A stretch of DNA of 64,000 nucleotides from Occultella glacieicola (GCF_004353825.1 NZ_SMNA01000011.1:1-64000), one strand, 5' to 3'; shown: positions 26,429-35,901, counted from the stretch's first letter. The notes: generated from the sequence alone by a model not told the origin. Program-made: numbers and translations.

Positions 26429-27843
26429 CGGAGGTCGCACTCCTCCTGTTCGCCATGGTGCTCGTCGCGGCATGCGGTGGGTTCGTGGCCGCGGAGTTCG
26501 CGCTGGTCACCGTGCCCCGGGCCACCGTCGAACATGAGGCGGCCGCCGGGGACCGTAAGTCCCAGGGCGTCCTGACCGCCCTGCGCAGCCTGTCGACACA
26601 ACTGTCCGGAGCGCAGCTCGGGATCACCGTCACCAACCTTGGCATCGGGTTCCTCGCAGAGCCCGCCATCGCGCGCCTGGTCAGCCCGGGGCTCGAGAAC
26701 GCGGGCCTGACGGCGTCCGGGGCCTCATCGGTCGCGCTCGCGATCGCGCTGGTGCTCGCCACCTCGATCACGATGATCTTCGGCGAGCTGGTGCCGAAGA
26801 ACCTCGCGATCGCGGCTCCCCTCGCCACCGCCCGCGCCGTGGCCGGGTTCCAGCGTGGCTTCACGAAGGCGACTGCCTGGCCGATCCGGTTCTTCAACGG
26901 CACCGCGAACGCGATCCTGCGCCGCCTCGGCATCGAGCCCCAGGAGGAGCTGGCCTCGGCCCGCTCGGCCGAAGAACTCTCCGCGCTGGTGCGCCACTCC
27001 GCGAACTCCGGCACCCTCGCCGAGGACACCGCCGAGCTCGTGGAGCGCTCGCTGGCGTTCGGGGACCGCCGGGCCCGGGACGCGATGACGCCCCGGTCCC
27101 AGATGATCAGCCTGCGTCCGCAGGACAGTCTCGACGTGCTGATCACCACCGCGAAGGAGTCCGGCCACTCCCGGTTCCCGGTGATCGAGGTGATCCAGGA
27201 GAACGGGCACACCGAGATCGACGTGCTCGGCCTGGCGCACGTGCGCGGCGCCCTGGCGGTGCCGTTCGAGCAACGGGCGCACACCCCGGTGTCCACGGTG
27301 GTCACGGACGCGACGCTGGTGCCCGACTCCCTGGAGCTGGACGAGCTGCTCGACGACCTGCGCGCCGGCGGCCTGCAGATGGCCCTCCTGATCGACGAGT
27401 TCGGCTCCCTGGCCGGGCTGGTCACGCTCGAGGACCTCGTCGAGGAGATCGTCGGCGAGGTTCGCGACGAGCACGACACCGACGAGTTCGTCCCGGCCGC
27501 GGACGCGGACGGGAGCTGGCACCTGCCCGGCCTGATGCGGGTCGACGAGGCGAGCGAACGGCTCGGCGTCGAACTGCCCGAGGACGAGGCCTACGACACC
27601 CTCGGTGGGCTGGTCGCGGACGAGTTGGGCCGGCTCGCGGCCGTCGGCGACAGCATCGAGCTGGTCAGCGCGCAGGTGCCCGGCGAGGACCGGCAACGGC
27701 TCCGCGTGGACGTGCTCGAGCTCGACGGGCACCGCGTGGAGTCGGTCCGCATCGCCGTGCTCGGACCGGTCGACCCCGACGACGACGAGCCACCCTCGTC
27801 CAACCGGGGCGACCACGCGAGCGAGCGGGAGGACCACCGGTGA
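26425..27843 (+). CDS. CNNM/CBS-domain membrane protein (hemolysin/CorC-like transporter)
   Basis: A 472-aa protein of the DUF21 (CNNM) family. The N-terminal DUF21 domain has about four membrane segments (FAEFALVTVPRATVE and LGITVTNLGIGFLAEPA are typical, residues 20-85; ELVPKNLAIAAP near 118). A CBS pair follows (about 220-340; AMTPRSQM, LVTLEDLVEEIVGEV) and then a C-terminal CorC_HlyC domain (about 365-440). CNNM proteins transport or sense Mg2+ or Na+. A second paralogue follows with GTGA overlap, so the two probably form a heterodimer. Confidence 0.92.
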   Translation: MTEVALLLFAMVLVAACGGFVAAEFALVTVPRATVEHEAAAGDRKSQGVLTALRSLSTQLSGAQLGITVTNLGIGFLAEPAIARLVSPGLENAGLTASGASSVALAIALVLATSITMIFGELVPKNLAIAAPLATARAVAGFQRGFTKATAWPIRFFNGTANAILRRLGIEPQEELASARSAEELSALVRHSANSGTLAEDTAELVERSLAFGDRRARDAMTPRSQMISLRPQDSLDVLITTAKESGHSRFPVIEVIQENGHTEIDVLGLAHVRGALAVPFEQRAHTPVSTVVTDATLVPDSLELDELLDDLRAGGLQMALLIDEFGSLAGLVTLEDLVEEIVGEVRDEHDTDEFVPAADADGSWHLPGLMRVDEASERLGVELPEDEAYDTLGGLVADELGRLAAVGDSIELVSAQVPGEDRQRLRVDVLELDGHRVESVRIAVLGPVDPDDDEPPSSNRGDHASEREDHR

Positions 27844-28886
27844 GCGCCGCCGTCGGGATCCCCCTGACCCTCGCCCTGCTGGCCCTGAACGCGTTCTTCG
27901 TGGGCGCCGAGTTCGCGCTGATCTCCGCCCGCCGCACGAAGATCGAACCGCTCGCCCTCGAGGGTTCCCGCCGCGCCCGGATCACGCTGAGCGCGATGGA
28001 GCGGGTCTCGATGATGATGGCCGGTGCGCAGCTGGGCATCACGATCGCCTCGCTCGCGCTCGGGTCGATCAGCGAACCGGTCATCGCGCACCTGCTCGAG
28101 GTGCCGTTCGAGGCGATCGGCGTTCCGGACGCCCTGGTCCACCCGATCTCGTTCGCGATCGCCCTGTCCCTGGTCACCTACCTGCACGTGGTGCTCGGCG
28201 AGATGGTGCCCAAGAACATCGCCCTGGCCGGCCCGGAGCGGATGGCGATGGCGCTCGCGCCGCCGCTGACCGTCATCGTACGGGTCCTGTTCCCGCTGCT
28301 GTGGGTGCTGAACGCGCTCGCGAACCTGATCCTGCGCATGATGCGGGTGCAGCCACGCGATGAGGTGGCGAGCACGTTCACGCGGGACGAGGTCGCCTCG
28401 TTGGTCACGGAGTCCCGTTCCGGGGGGCTGATCGAGCTCAACGACGAACGCCTGCTGATGGGCGCCCTGCAGTTCTCGGACCGGGACGTGCGGTCCGTGC
28501 TGCTGCCCATGGCGACGCTGCGGACGCTGCCCGAGGGGGCCAGCCCGGCGACCGCGGAGTCGGTCTCGGTGGAGGGCTTCTCCCGGTTCCCGCTGCGCCG
28601 CCCGGACGGGTCGCTGAGCGGCTACGTGCACATCAAGGACCTCCTCGAGACCGACCCGCTGCTCCGGGAACGTCCGGTGCCGGCCGACGTGGTGCGGACC
28701 CTGCCGGACGTGCGGGCCACCGACTCGCTGCGGTCAGTGCTCGCCGCGATGCAGGGCAGCGGCGCGCATCTGGCGCAGGTCCGCGACACCGACGGCGCCC
28801 CGCTCGGCGTGGTCACGCTGGAGGACGTGCTCGAGGAACTGGTCGGCGTGATCCGGGACGACTCCCGGCGGCTGCCGGCGCGCTGA
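27840..28886 (+). CDS. CNNM/CBS-domain membrane protein, second paralogue
   Basis: A 348-aa DUF21 protein with CBS domains but without the C-terminal CorC_HlyC domain of its partner. FVGAEFALISARRTKIE lies near the N-terminus, GAQLGITIASLALGSISEP at about 62-80, GEMVPKNIALAGPE near 121, and CBS motifs up to VVTLEDVLEELVGVI at the end. It begins inside the stop codon of the preceding gene (GTGA), so the stoichiometry is coupled. Probably cation transport or homeostasis. Confidence 0.92.
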   Translation: MSAAVGIPLTLALLALNAFFVGAEFALISARRTKIEPLALEGSRRARITLSAMERVSMMMAGAQLGITIASLALGSISEPVIAHLLEVPFEAIGVPDALVHPISFAIALSLVTYLHVVLGEMVPKNIALAGPERMAMALAPPLTVIVRVLFPLLWVLNALANLILRMMRVQPRDEVASTFTRDEVASLVTESRSGGLIELNDERLLMGALQFSDRDVRSVLLPMATLRTLPEGASPATAESVSVEGFSRFPLRRPDGSLSGYVHIKDLLETDPLLRERPVPADVVRTLPDVRATDSLRSVLAAMQGSGAHLAQVRDTDGAPLGVVTLEDVLEELVGVIRDDSRRLPAR

Positions 28887-28943
28887 GGCCCGACGGCGGC
28901 CGGTCGCCTCGGGTCCGAACAGGCCCGACGGCAGCCGGTCGCC
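28886..28943. repeat. 23-bp tandem repeat between converging genes
   Basis: A 23-bp unit beginning AGGCCCGACGGC occurs at 28886-28908 and, with one change, at 28921-28943. A palindrome CCCGGATCCGGG follows at 28962-28973. The 99-bp gap separates convergent genes, so it may hold terminators; none is clear. Confidence 0.4.
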
Positions 28944-28985
28944 CTGGCTGCGCGGGCGCGGCCCGGATCCGGGTCGCCGCGGGCG

Positions 28986-29774
28986 TCAGGCGCTGATCAC
29001 CCAGATGGCCGCGGTCGCGTCGGGGCTCAGGTCGACCGAGCCGGCCTCGATCTCGGTGTCGAGGTCCAGCTCAAGGTCGGCGATCTCCCGGAGCAGCTCC
29101 GGTTCGGCATCGCTGATCCTGGCGATGCGTACCGGTTGGCCGGGCGTGACGTCTGCCAGGCGGTGCGCCCGCGGCAGCGCCACGGTGCCGTCAGGCTGCG
29201 GGATCGGGTCCCCGTGCGGATCGCGGACCGGGTGGCCGAGCACCTCGTCCATCCTGCCGAGCAGCCGGTCCGAGACGGAATGCTCAAGCTGTTCCGCGTC
29301 GTCGTGGACCTCGTCCCAACCGTAGCCGAGCTGCAGGGCCAGGTAGGTCTCCATCAGGCGGTGCCGGCGCACCATCGCCAGCGCCACCCGGCGGCCCTGC
29401 ACCGTCAGCGTGATGCGGCGGTACGGCTTGTAGTGCACGAGTCCGGCGCCGGCCAGCCGCTGCACGTTCTCCGAGACCGTCGGCGCGCCCACACCGAGGC
29501 GGGCGGCGAGTTCGGAGGTACTGGCGCCCTCGGGACCCCACTCGCCGATGTTGTAGATGGCCTTGAGGTAGTCCTGCGTGACGTTCGAGGCCGGCAGCTC
29601 GACGTCGTCCAGGCGTAGCGAACCGCCGTGGTCGCTCCCCTCGGACCCTGGTGAGAACGAGCCCAGTGCTCCGGCCACACCCGCGTCCGGGTGTTCGCAA
29701 CGCACGCCCGATGCCAGCGTGAGGCCGGCACAGACCTGTTGCTGCGCCGTCGCCGGCTCGTTCGAGGCGACCAC
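28986..29774 (-). CDS. DtxR/IdeR-family metal-dependent repressor
   Basis: Iron- or manganese-sensing repressor. The winged helix covers VTQDYLKAIYNIGEWGPEGASTSELAARL-type residues (about 64-92) and APTVSENVQRLAGAGLV. The dimerisation/metal domain has RHRLMETYL, HDDAEQLEHSVSD and HPVRDPHGDPIP, and a FeoA/SH3-like C-terminus is present. The usual DtxR start would be near residue 60, but no ATG/GTG/TTG lies there in frame. The first available start (GTG at 29774) gives an odd N-terminal extension with two cysteines. The start is therefore uncertain. The VKOR gene stops 2 nt upstream, so they share a transcript. Confidence 0.88.
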   Translation of the reverse strand: MVASNEPATAQQQVCAGLTLASGVRCEHPDAGVAGALGSFSPGSEGSDHGGSLRLDDVELPASNVTQDYLKAIYNIGEWGPEGASTSELAARLGVGAPTVSENVQRLAGAGLVHYKPYRRITLTVQGRRVALAMVRRHRLMETYLALQLGYGWDEVHDDAEQLEHSVSDRLLGRMDEVLGHPVRDPHGDPIPQPDGTVALPRAHRLADVTPGQPVRIARISDAEPELLREIADLELDLDTEIEAGSVDLSPDATAAIWVISA

Positions 29775-29775
29775 C

Positions 29776-30510
29776 TCAGAACACCAGCAGCCACTTCTCG
29801 CCGAAGGCGAGCACCGCGGCGGCGATCACGATCAGGTACCAGAGCGCGGTGATGATCCAGCGGTTCCCGACCAGGAACGACCGCAGGCCCGGCCCACCGG
29901 GCAGCGCGCCGTTCTGCACCGAACGCGCCGTGGTGTGCACGAACAACGGGATGATCGCCGCCCAGACCACCAGGCAGTACGGGCACAGCGCCCCGATCTG
30001 GGTGAGCGCCTGGACCTGCAGCCAGGTGACGAACCCGATCGCGAACACGGTCCCGGCGAAGAACCCGCGCCAGTACCAGCGCGGCAGGCGCAGGCCACCC
30101 AGCAGCAGGACCCCGGTCGTGATCACCACGGGGAACGCCACCAGCCCGATCACCACGTTCGGGAAGCCGAATGCGCTGGACTGCTCGCTGGCCAGGAACA
30201 CCCCGCAGCCGATCAGCGGGTTGATGTCGCAGGCGGGCGTGAAGTTCGGGTCGGCGAGGGTCGCGAAGTAGTCCAACGTGAGCCGGATCGAGGCCCACAG
30301 GCCGGCGAGCCCCGCCACCAGGGTGAGGATCGCGAACTCCCGACGAGAACCACCGAGCCGCTCATGCTCGGTCGGTTCACTGCGCGCCCCGGCTGCCGGG
30401 ATCGGCTCGAGCCCGTCGAGGTCGTCATCGGCGAGATGGTCGCCGACCTCGCCGGGAGCCAAGCCGTCGGGTACGTCCGCGCTCGCGCTGGTCGGTTGAT
30501 CCAGGCTCAC
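29776..30510 (-). CDS. Vitamin K epoxide reductase family (VKOR) membrane protein
   Basis: A 244-aa protein with about five membrane segments. Conserved loop cysteines Cys94 and Cys102 (CDINPLIGC) and the active-site CPYC (Cys176, Cys179) are all present. Bacterial VKOR reoxidises a DsbA-like partner using quinone, driving disulfide formation in exported proteins. The first 50 residues are acidic and cytoplasmic. No DsbA-type gene is adjacent. GTG start at 30510 after GGAG. Sits between a membrane phosphoesterase and the DtxR regulator on the same strand. Confidence 0.94.
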   Translation of the reverse strand: MSLDQPTSASADVPDGLAPGEVGDHLADDDLDGLEPIPAAGARSEPTEHERLGGSRREFAILTLVAGLAGLWASIRLTLDYFATLADPNFTPACDINPLIGCGVFLASEQSSAFGFPNVVIGLVAFPVVITTGVLLLGGLRLPRWYWRGFFAGTVFAIGFVTWLQVQALTQIGALCPYCLVVWAAIIPLFVHTTARSVQNGALPGGPGLRSFLVGNRWIITALWYLIVIAAAVLAFGEKWLLVF

Positions 30511-30570
30511 AGTCTTGGCTCCGTCACGTCGGGGATCTCACCTCAAGTATGGGACATGCGCGAGGCCCGC

Positions 30571-32883
30571 TCACTCGTCGGTCGAACCCTGTGCGTCCCC
30601 GGGCACGAACGTATCCGGGACCTCCGGGAACGCGTACCAGTCGGAGAGGTCGACGCTGGTGTCCGGGTCGATGGTGATGAGCCGGTAATCCACCGGCAGG
30701 CCCGCCTCGGGATCCCACCGGATCACGGTCATCACGGACGGGTTCGCCAGCGGCCCGATCGTCGGGGTGCCGCTGCCCGCGCCCGCGGTGCTCGCGGACG
30801 TGTACTGCAGCCCGAGGCCGAGCTGCCGTGGCCCGACCTGCCGATGCAGGTGCCCGGAGATGCTGAGCGTCGCGCACCCGGCCTCGACCGCCTGCCGGCC
30901 CGCGAACGGGCTGTGGATGAGCACGATGTCCACCGGCTCCCCGTCCTCATCGAGGCGGCAGGCCTCCTGACTGATCCGGTTGCCCATCTGGTTGATCGTC
31001 TCGTCCCGCTCCGGGCGGGTCGGCGCCCCGAGCGAGGTGAGCGTGGGGTCGGTGTCACCGAGGATCCGGATGCCCTGCACGTCGACCGGCTCACCGTGGA
31101 GCACGGTCCAGCCGGCCGCGGCCTCCTGCTCGGCCGTGGTGACCGAGTCGTGGTTGCCGTCCGAGACGACGACCGGGACGCCGTCGGGGATCCCGCGTGC
31201 GAAGGCGTTCACGCAGTACGACTCGACCGAGGTGCCACCCATCACGGTGTCTCCGGCGTTCAGCACGAGCGAGGCCTCCGACGCGGTCACCGCCGCCCCG
31301 ACCACCGGGGCCATGCCGACGTTGCAGTGCAGGTCGCTGACCAGCAGCATCGTGACGAGATCGGGGTCCGCCTCGGTGGTCTCGGACTCGTCGGCGCCGG
31401 GGCCGTCGGCAGGCCCGTCCGCGTCGGCGCCCTGGGCGTCGGTGGCGTCCGCGTCGGCGCCCGACGGCGACGCGTCCGTTCCGGTGGCGGCGTCGCCGGA
31501 GTCCGTGGTCGGGTCGCCCGAGCCCGTCGGGTCGCCGGTGGACGTGGCGTCGCCCGGAGCTGTGGTCGCGTCGCTGGCGAGGTCGGTCGGCCCGGTCCCG
31601 GAGTCCGGCGGGCTCTCCTGCGGGGTCTCCCCCTCGGCCGGCCCGAGCGGCTCATCCTCAGCCGCGTAGGCGGCCTCGAGGTTCGTCTGCGCCTGGGCGT
31701 AGAACTCGGTGTTGTCGTTGATGGCGTCCACCACGTAGCCGCCGTAGTGGTCCACCAGGGTCGCCAGCCGCCCGGTGATCCGCGCCTCGGCGAGCGGGGT
31801 GTCCGCGAGGATCCGCGAGGTCCGGCCCACACCCCCCGAGGTCTGGGTCGCCTCCACCAGCGGCAGCGCGACGAGCGCCACTGCGAGGGCGATACTGACG
31901 GCGGGCACACCCTGCTGATGCCACGCGCTCTTGACGGCGTCGCGGAGCACGCCGTGGGCTGCCAACCGCCCGAGCGCGACGGCCACCAGGAGCAGCGACC
32001 AGTACAGGATCCACCGCGACACGATGTCCAGGGCGAGCCCGTAGGCGGCGTCCTCGATCGCGGCCTGCGGGTTGGCGAGGAACTGGCTGTAGCTGGTGAG
32101 ATCGGCGGTGAGGCCGGCGACCGGGTTGGTCTCCGGGGTGCTCAGCTCGATCGGGATCTCCTTGACGAGCACGTCCACGCCGAGGTTCAGCGGCAGCGGT
32201 GAGTCGATGATCAGGGCCCCGAGTGGGCCCATGTCCACCTGGATCTCACCGTTCAGACGCACCGTGTAGTCGGCCCGGTGCGGGCCGAGGGAGCCCTCGA
32301 AGTCCGCGGTCATCAGTCCAGCGAACAGCGACAGCACCCCGCTGAGCACGAACGCGACGACCACCCGGATCGTCCGGCGCGTGCGCGGCCGCAACTGGTG
32401 CCACCACTCGAACCGCCGGCGCCCAGGCTGTGCGTCGCCCGGTTCGGTCACCGTCGGGTCGTCGGCCGATCCGCTCGCGCGGTTCGCCGTGACGGCCGTG
32501 CCACCGGCCGGGTCGACGGGCCCAGGTGCGGGGTCGGCAGGCTCTGCCGCCGGGTCGGCAGTCGAGCCGACCGAACCGTCGTCGGCATCCTCTGCCGCTT
32601 CCCCCGACCCGCCGCCGTCCGGGCAGACCGAACCAGCACCGGCCTCGTCCGGGCCGACCGAACCAGCACCGGCCTCGTCCGGGCCGACCGAACCAGCACC
32701 GGCCTCGTCCGTGCCCCCCGCCGACGATCCATCCTCCGGAGCGACTGAACCTGCACCCTCATGGTCTGCGGCCTGCCCTGTGGCACCGTCAGCGCCAGAC
32801 CCGGCGGGGCTCGTTGGACCGTCGGGTCGGTCGACCTCGTCCGGAGTCCGGCCGTCGTCGCTCTGGTCGGGCTTGTCGCTCAT
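30571..32883 (-). CDS. Membrane-anchored metallophosphoesterase with disordered N-terminus
   Basis: A 770-aa protein. Residues 1-130 are acidic and low-complexity, including three tandem ten-residue repeats. Membrane helices follow (TIRVVVAFVLSGVLSLFAGL, WILYWSLLLVAVALGRL and AVSIALAVALVALPL), then a Thr/Asp/Gly-rich linker. The calcineurin-like domain has DLHCN at about 517, GDTVMGG, GNHD at about 576, a metal-binding His in LIHSPF and GHLH at about 677. All metal ligands are present, so it should be active on an unknown phosphoester, likely outside the membrane. No good ribosome-binding site precedes ATG 32883, so it may be leaderless. Confidence 0.85.
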   Translation of the reverse strand: MSDKPDQSDDGRTPDEVDRPDGPTSPAGSGADGATGQAADHEGAGSVAPEDGSSAGGTDEAGAGSVGPDEAGAGSVGPDEAGAGSVCPDGGGSGEAAEDADDGSVGSTADPAAEPADPAPGPVDPAGGTAVTANRASGSADDPTVTEPGDAQPGRRRFEWWHQLRPRTRRTIRVVVAFVLSGVLSLFAGLMTADFEGSLGPHRADYTVRLNGEIQVDMGPLGALIIDSPLPLNLGVDVLVKEIPIELSTPETNPVAGLTADLTSYSQFLANPQAAIEDAAYGLALDIVSRWILYWSLLLVAVALGRLAAHGVLRDAVKSAWHQQGVPAVSIALAVALVALPLVEATQTSGGVGRTSRILADTPLAEARITGRLATLVDHYGGYVVDAINDNTEFYAQAQTNLEAAYAAEDEPLGPAEGETPQESPPDSGTGPTDLASDATTAPGDATSTGDPTGSGDPTTDSGDAATGTDASPSGADADATDAQGADADGPADGPGADESETTEADPDLVTMLLVSDLHCNVGMAPVVGAAVTASEASLVLNAGDTVMGGTSVESYCVNAFARGIPDGVPVVVSDGNHDSVTTAEQEAAAGWTVLHGEPVDVQGIRILGDTDPTLTSLGAPTRPERDETINQMGNRISQEACRLDEDGEPVDIVLIHSPFAGRQAVEAGCATLSISGHLHRQVGPRQLGLGLQYTSASTAGAGSGTPTIGPLANPSVMTVIRWDPEAGLPVDYRLITIDPDTSVDLSDWYAFPEVPDTFVPGDAQGSTDE
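32636..32716 (-). repeat. 30-bp in-frame tandem repeat in the phosphoesterase gene
   Basis: Nearly identical 30-bp units begin at 32636, 32666 and 32696 and encode EAGAGSVGPD-type decapeptides in the disordered N-terminal region. Length variation would be tolerated in frame. Confidence 0.8.
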
Positions 32884-33155
32884 AGGTCGATTTTCACATT
32901 GACCCAGGACTCCGCGCGCACCCGGCCACGCTACGGTCCTGGCGCAGATCCGCAAGCCCGGGGACTCCCCTCGTGGCGGCCCGTGTGCGGCGGTCACGCC
33001 ACCTCGCGCGTCCGCACGCACCCTGTGGACGGCCCGTCACCAAGGCGTCACGGACCTCGGTTCTGCCTGCTCGCGACTCCTTGGTGTCCCAGCATTCACA
33101 ACGGAAATCAGGATTCTGGCGATGTCGGTGGGTCGTCCTAGGGTAGAACCAGCAA

Positions 33156-33171
33156 TCGAACATGCGTCCGA
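33156..33171 (+). promoter_or_regulatory. LexA-type SOS box upstream of the HNH endonuclease gene
   Basis: TCGAACATGCGTCCGA matches the actinobacterial LexA consensus TCGAAC-N4-GTTCGA with one substitution. It ends 42 bp before the start codon. The surrounding 330-bp gap (32884-33213) otherwise shows only promoter-like sequence and no gene. Confidence 0.7.
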
Positions 33172-33213
33172 GTGATATGAGGCACGAGCGTCACAGAGGG
33201 GAGGTGAGCGCAC

Positions 33214-35694
33214 ATGGACGACACAGACACCGGCACCGGCGGCATCCAGGGCACCCGCGGCCCTTCGAATTCGGCCGTGGCGCTCGCGTCCCGCTTGCAC
33301 CTGCCCCTCGGTCACCTGCTGGGTGCGTCGCTGGACGACAAGCTGATCGCCCTCGAGGCGCTGACCAAGTCCATCACGTGCGCCGACCCGATCGACGAAG
33401 CCGACCGGTACGGGGCCACTTTCCTGGGCCAGGCGGCGCTCCGGGCCCACTTGATCTCGGAGTCCCTGACCGGTGCCCAGCTCGACTGGATGGGTCTCGA
33501 GGAAGAGGCCGGCACCTGGGATCCCTCGCGGGGATTCCGCACCTACCCCCACTTCGTCGCGAAGACGTTCGGCATCTCCGGCGCCAACGCTCGCCGTCTG
33601 GTCACGCTGGCCAAGGGTCTCCGCAACAGCCTGCCCGCGACCCGGCGGCGCCTGCGCGCCGGGCAGATCGGCGTCGATCAGGCACAGATCCTGCTCAAGG
33701 CCATCGCCACCGAGGCCACCGCCGAGTCCCTCCAACTACCCTCCAGCCCGGCCGAGGCCACGTCCACGGGGTGCGCGAGCAGTGCGGACACCACCGGCAC
33801 GGCGCCCGCGACGACGGATACCGAGCCGGGCACTGGCGCAAAGGACACCACGGAGCCGGGCGCCGGTCCGGACGGAACCGATGATGTCGCCGAGCCGGAC
33901 GACGCTCCCGTGGCCGACGCTGCCGACGGTGACATATCCGGCGCCGACCCGGCTGACGACCGCCGTCGGGCCGACGGAACTACCGAGAGGCGGGCGCCGA
34001 CGGTCGAGGAACTCCTGCTTGATCACGCCGCCATGCGCTCCCCCGAGGACCTGCGCAAACTCGTCGATCACTATGTCGCCGTCGCAGATCCGGACGCCAC
34101 CGACAAGGCTCACCGGCAGGCCGCCGACCGCGAGTACCTCAGCGTCGACCGCACCCTGGGCGGTTACAACGTGGCCGGGTTCCTGACGATCGAACACGGT
34201 CAGTACATCCGCACCGCCCTCGAGTCCGTGATGGGGCCGCCCGCGGCCGGCGAGACCCGGACCGCCGCCCAGCGGCGCGCCCAGGCCCTCGCAGACCTCG
34301 CCCACACCGCCCTCGACCAGGGCAAGGTCGGCACGTCGGCCTCAGTGCGCCCCCATGTGGGCGTCCTGATCAGCACGCCCGAGTTCCTCGACCTCGTCCG
34401 CAGCACCGAAGCCGCCGAGGCGGCGGGCGGAGTCGGCCGAGGTCCCGCTGCAGGCCCGGAGACGATCGCCGACCCCCTGCCCGGGCTGGCGCCCACCGCC
34501 GACCCGATCATCGACAACCCTCCTCCGGGCGCGGCTCAGACAGGCGCGACGCCGGCGGTGCCCGGTCCGGCGGTGCCCGGTCCGGCGGTGCCCGGCCCAG
34601 TGGTGCCCGGTCTAGCGGTGCCCGGTCCGGCGGTGCCCGGCCCAGTGGTGCCCGGTCTAGCGGTGCCCGGTCCGGCGGTGCCCGGTCCGGCGGTGCCCGG
34701 TCTAGCGGTGCCCGGTCCGGCGGTGCCCGGTCCAGTGGTGCCCGGTCCCTTGACCGCGGATTCAGGCGCCGCTGCCGACCCCGAGCCTGGCCCCGACGCG
34801 CCCGCGTCATCTCCCGAGCAGCACACCGGCGTCGGTTCGGACGAACCGGCCTCGCACGAGCCCCCGAACGCCACCGGTGGACCCGCGGCACCATCCGGGG
34901 AACCCAGCCCCTGCGATGGGACGGCTCCGCCCACCCGCCGAACGGGCGTCACCGGGTCGCCGAGTCGACCCACTGGCACCGCTGTGCCTGCCACGTCGAC
35001 CACCGACGCCAGCACCGCCACGCCCACCATGCCGACCACTGACGCCACCGGCGCCAACTCGGCCACGTCGCCCTGCAGACCGCCGAGCGACGCCACCGGC
35101 ACCGCCCTGCCCACCACGCCGACCACCGACGCCAGCACCGCCACGCCGCCCATCGACGCCACCGGCACCGCCACGCCGCCCACCACCGACGCCACCCTGC
35201 CGCTTGGATCCGTCGCCCAGACGAGGGGCAGCGCCATCAGTTCCACCGGGCGGGACTGGGCCGCTCTCCTGGCCTCCGGTCCCGCGACGTTCATCGACAA
35301 CACCGGCCCCGTCCCCCGCGACCTGCTCGAGCGCATGATCAACTGCCACGGGGAGATCTACCGCATCATCTTCGGGCCCGACAACGAAGTCCTCAACCAC
35401 GGTCGCGCCCACCGCCTCTTCACGGCCCACCAACGCCGCGCCCTGGTCGCCCGCGACCGCCACTGCGTCCACCTCGACTGCACCGCCCCGCCGGAACGCT
35501 GCGAGTCCCACCACGGCGCCCGGGCGTTCGCCGACGGCGGCAACACCGACCTGCACGACGGCTGCCTCCTCTGCTACCACCACCACGCCTGGGTGCACGC
35601 CCACAACATCACCATGAGGAGAATCAACGGGACCTGGCACTTCTACAAGCCCGACGGCACCGAGATCCGACCCACCAAGCCGCCCTGGAACTGA
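33214..35694 (+). CDS. DUF222 / HNH endonuclease family protein (13E12-like)
   Basis: An 826-aa protein with an N-terminal DUF222 domain (about 20-170 and 270-400) and a C-terminal HNH nuclease domain starting near residue 747 (RDRHCVHLDC, then ESHHGARAF, NTDLHDG and CYHHHAWVH). It carries paired cysteines for a structural zinc and the catalytic histidines. Two long low-complexity insertions make it larger than usual (about 400-550 aa): an acidic segment at 170-255 and 13 tandem VPG-containing pentapeptides at 449-513, followed by Thr/Pro repeats. The family is abundant in actinobacteria and of unclear role. The LexA-type box suggests DNA-damage induction. Confidence 0.9.
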   Translation: MDDTDTGTGGIQGTRGPSNSAVALASRLHLPLGHLLGASLDDKLIALEALTKSITCADPIDEADRYGATFLGQAALRAHLISESLTGAQLDWMGLEEEAGTWDPSRGFRTYPHFVAKTFGISGANARRLVTLAKGLRNSLPATRRRLRAGQIGVDQAQILLKAIATEATAESLQLPSSPAEATSTGCASSADTTGTAPATTDTEPGTGAKDTTEPGAGPDGTDDVAEPDDAPVADAADGDISGADPADDRRRADGTTERRAPTVEELLLDHAAMRSPEDLRKLVDHYVAVADPDATDKAHRQAADREYLSVDRTLGGYNVAGFLTIEHGQYIRTALESVMGPPAAGETRTAAQRRAQALADLAHTALDQGKVGTSASVRPHVGVLISTPEFLDLVRSTEAAEAAGGVGRGPAAGPETIADPLPGLAPTADPIIDNPPPGAAQTGATPAVPGPAVPGPAVPGPVVPGLAVPGPAVPGPVVPGLAVPGPAVPGPAVPGLAVPGPAVPGPVVPGPLTADSGAAADPEPGPDAPASSPEQHTGVGSDEPASHEPPNATGGPAAPSGEPSPCDGTAPPTRRTGVTGSPSRPTGTAVPATSTTDASTATPTMPTTDATGANSATSPCRPPSDATGTALPTTPTTDASTATPPIDATGTATPPTTDATLPLGSVAQTRGSAISSTGRDWAALLASGPATFIDNTGPVPRDLLERMINCHGEIYRIIFGPDNEVLNHGRAHRLFTAHQRRALVARDRHCVHLDCTAPPERCESHHGARAFADGGNTDLHDGCLLCYHHHAWVHAHNITMRRINGTWHFYKPDGTEIRPTKPPWN
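34558..34752 (+). repeat. 13 tandem 15-bp units encoding VPG pentapeptides
   Basis: Thirteen consecutive 15-bp units (GTGCCCGGTCCGGCG and variants) encode VPGPA, VPGPV, VPGLA or VPGPL, elastin-like in sequence. The units differ mainly at two positions. The whole array stays in frame, so copy-number change would not disrupt the protein. Confidence 0.9.
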
Positions 35695-35846
35695 GCCGAC
35701 GCATGGCTCGCACCTTCTGCCGGCGATGACGATCGGCCGGTCCGACCGCGACCACGGTCAGTCGGTTCGACGGACCGGCCAACGGTCAGTCCGGTCCCGA
35801 AACGGCCAGGCAGTCCGGCCGACATCGACGGACCGGCCGACATCGA

Positions 35847-35879
35847 CGGACCGGCCGGCGACAATGATCGGCCGGTCCG
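35847..35879. terminator. Bidirectional hairpin between converging genes
   Basis: CGGACCGGCCG (35847-35857) and CGGCCGGTCCG (35869-35879) form perfect 11-bp arms with an 11-nt loop. Additional copies of GACCGGCC and its complement occur across 35728-35880. Lies between the HNH gene and the convergent lipoprotein gene. Confidence 0.6.
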
Positions 35880-35901
35880 GCGACCGACGGCCACCGTGCA
35901 C

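Noticed and set aside
35728-35880. Inverted GACCGGCC repeats as insertion-sequence ends
   Set aside because: No transposase or target duplication; a hairpin between convergent genes is adequately explained as a terminator.
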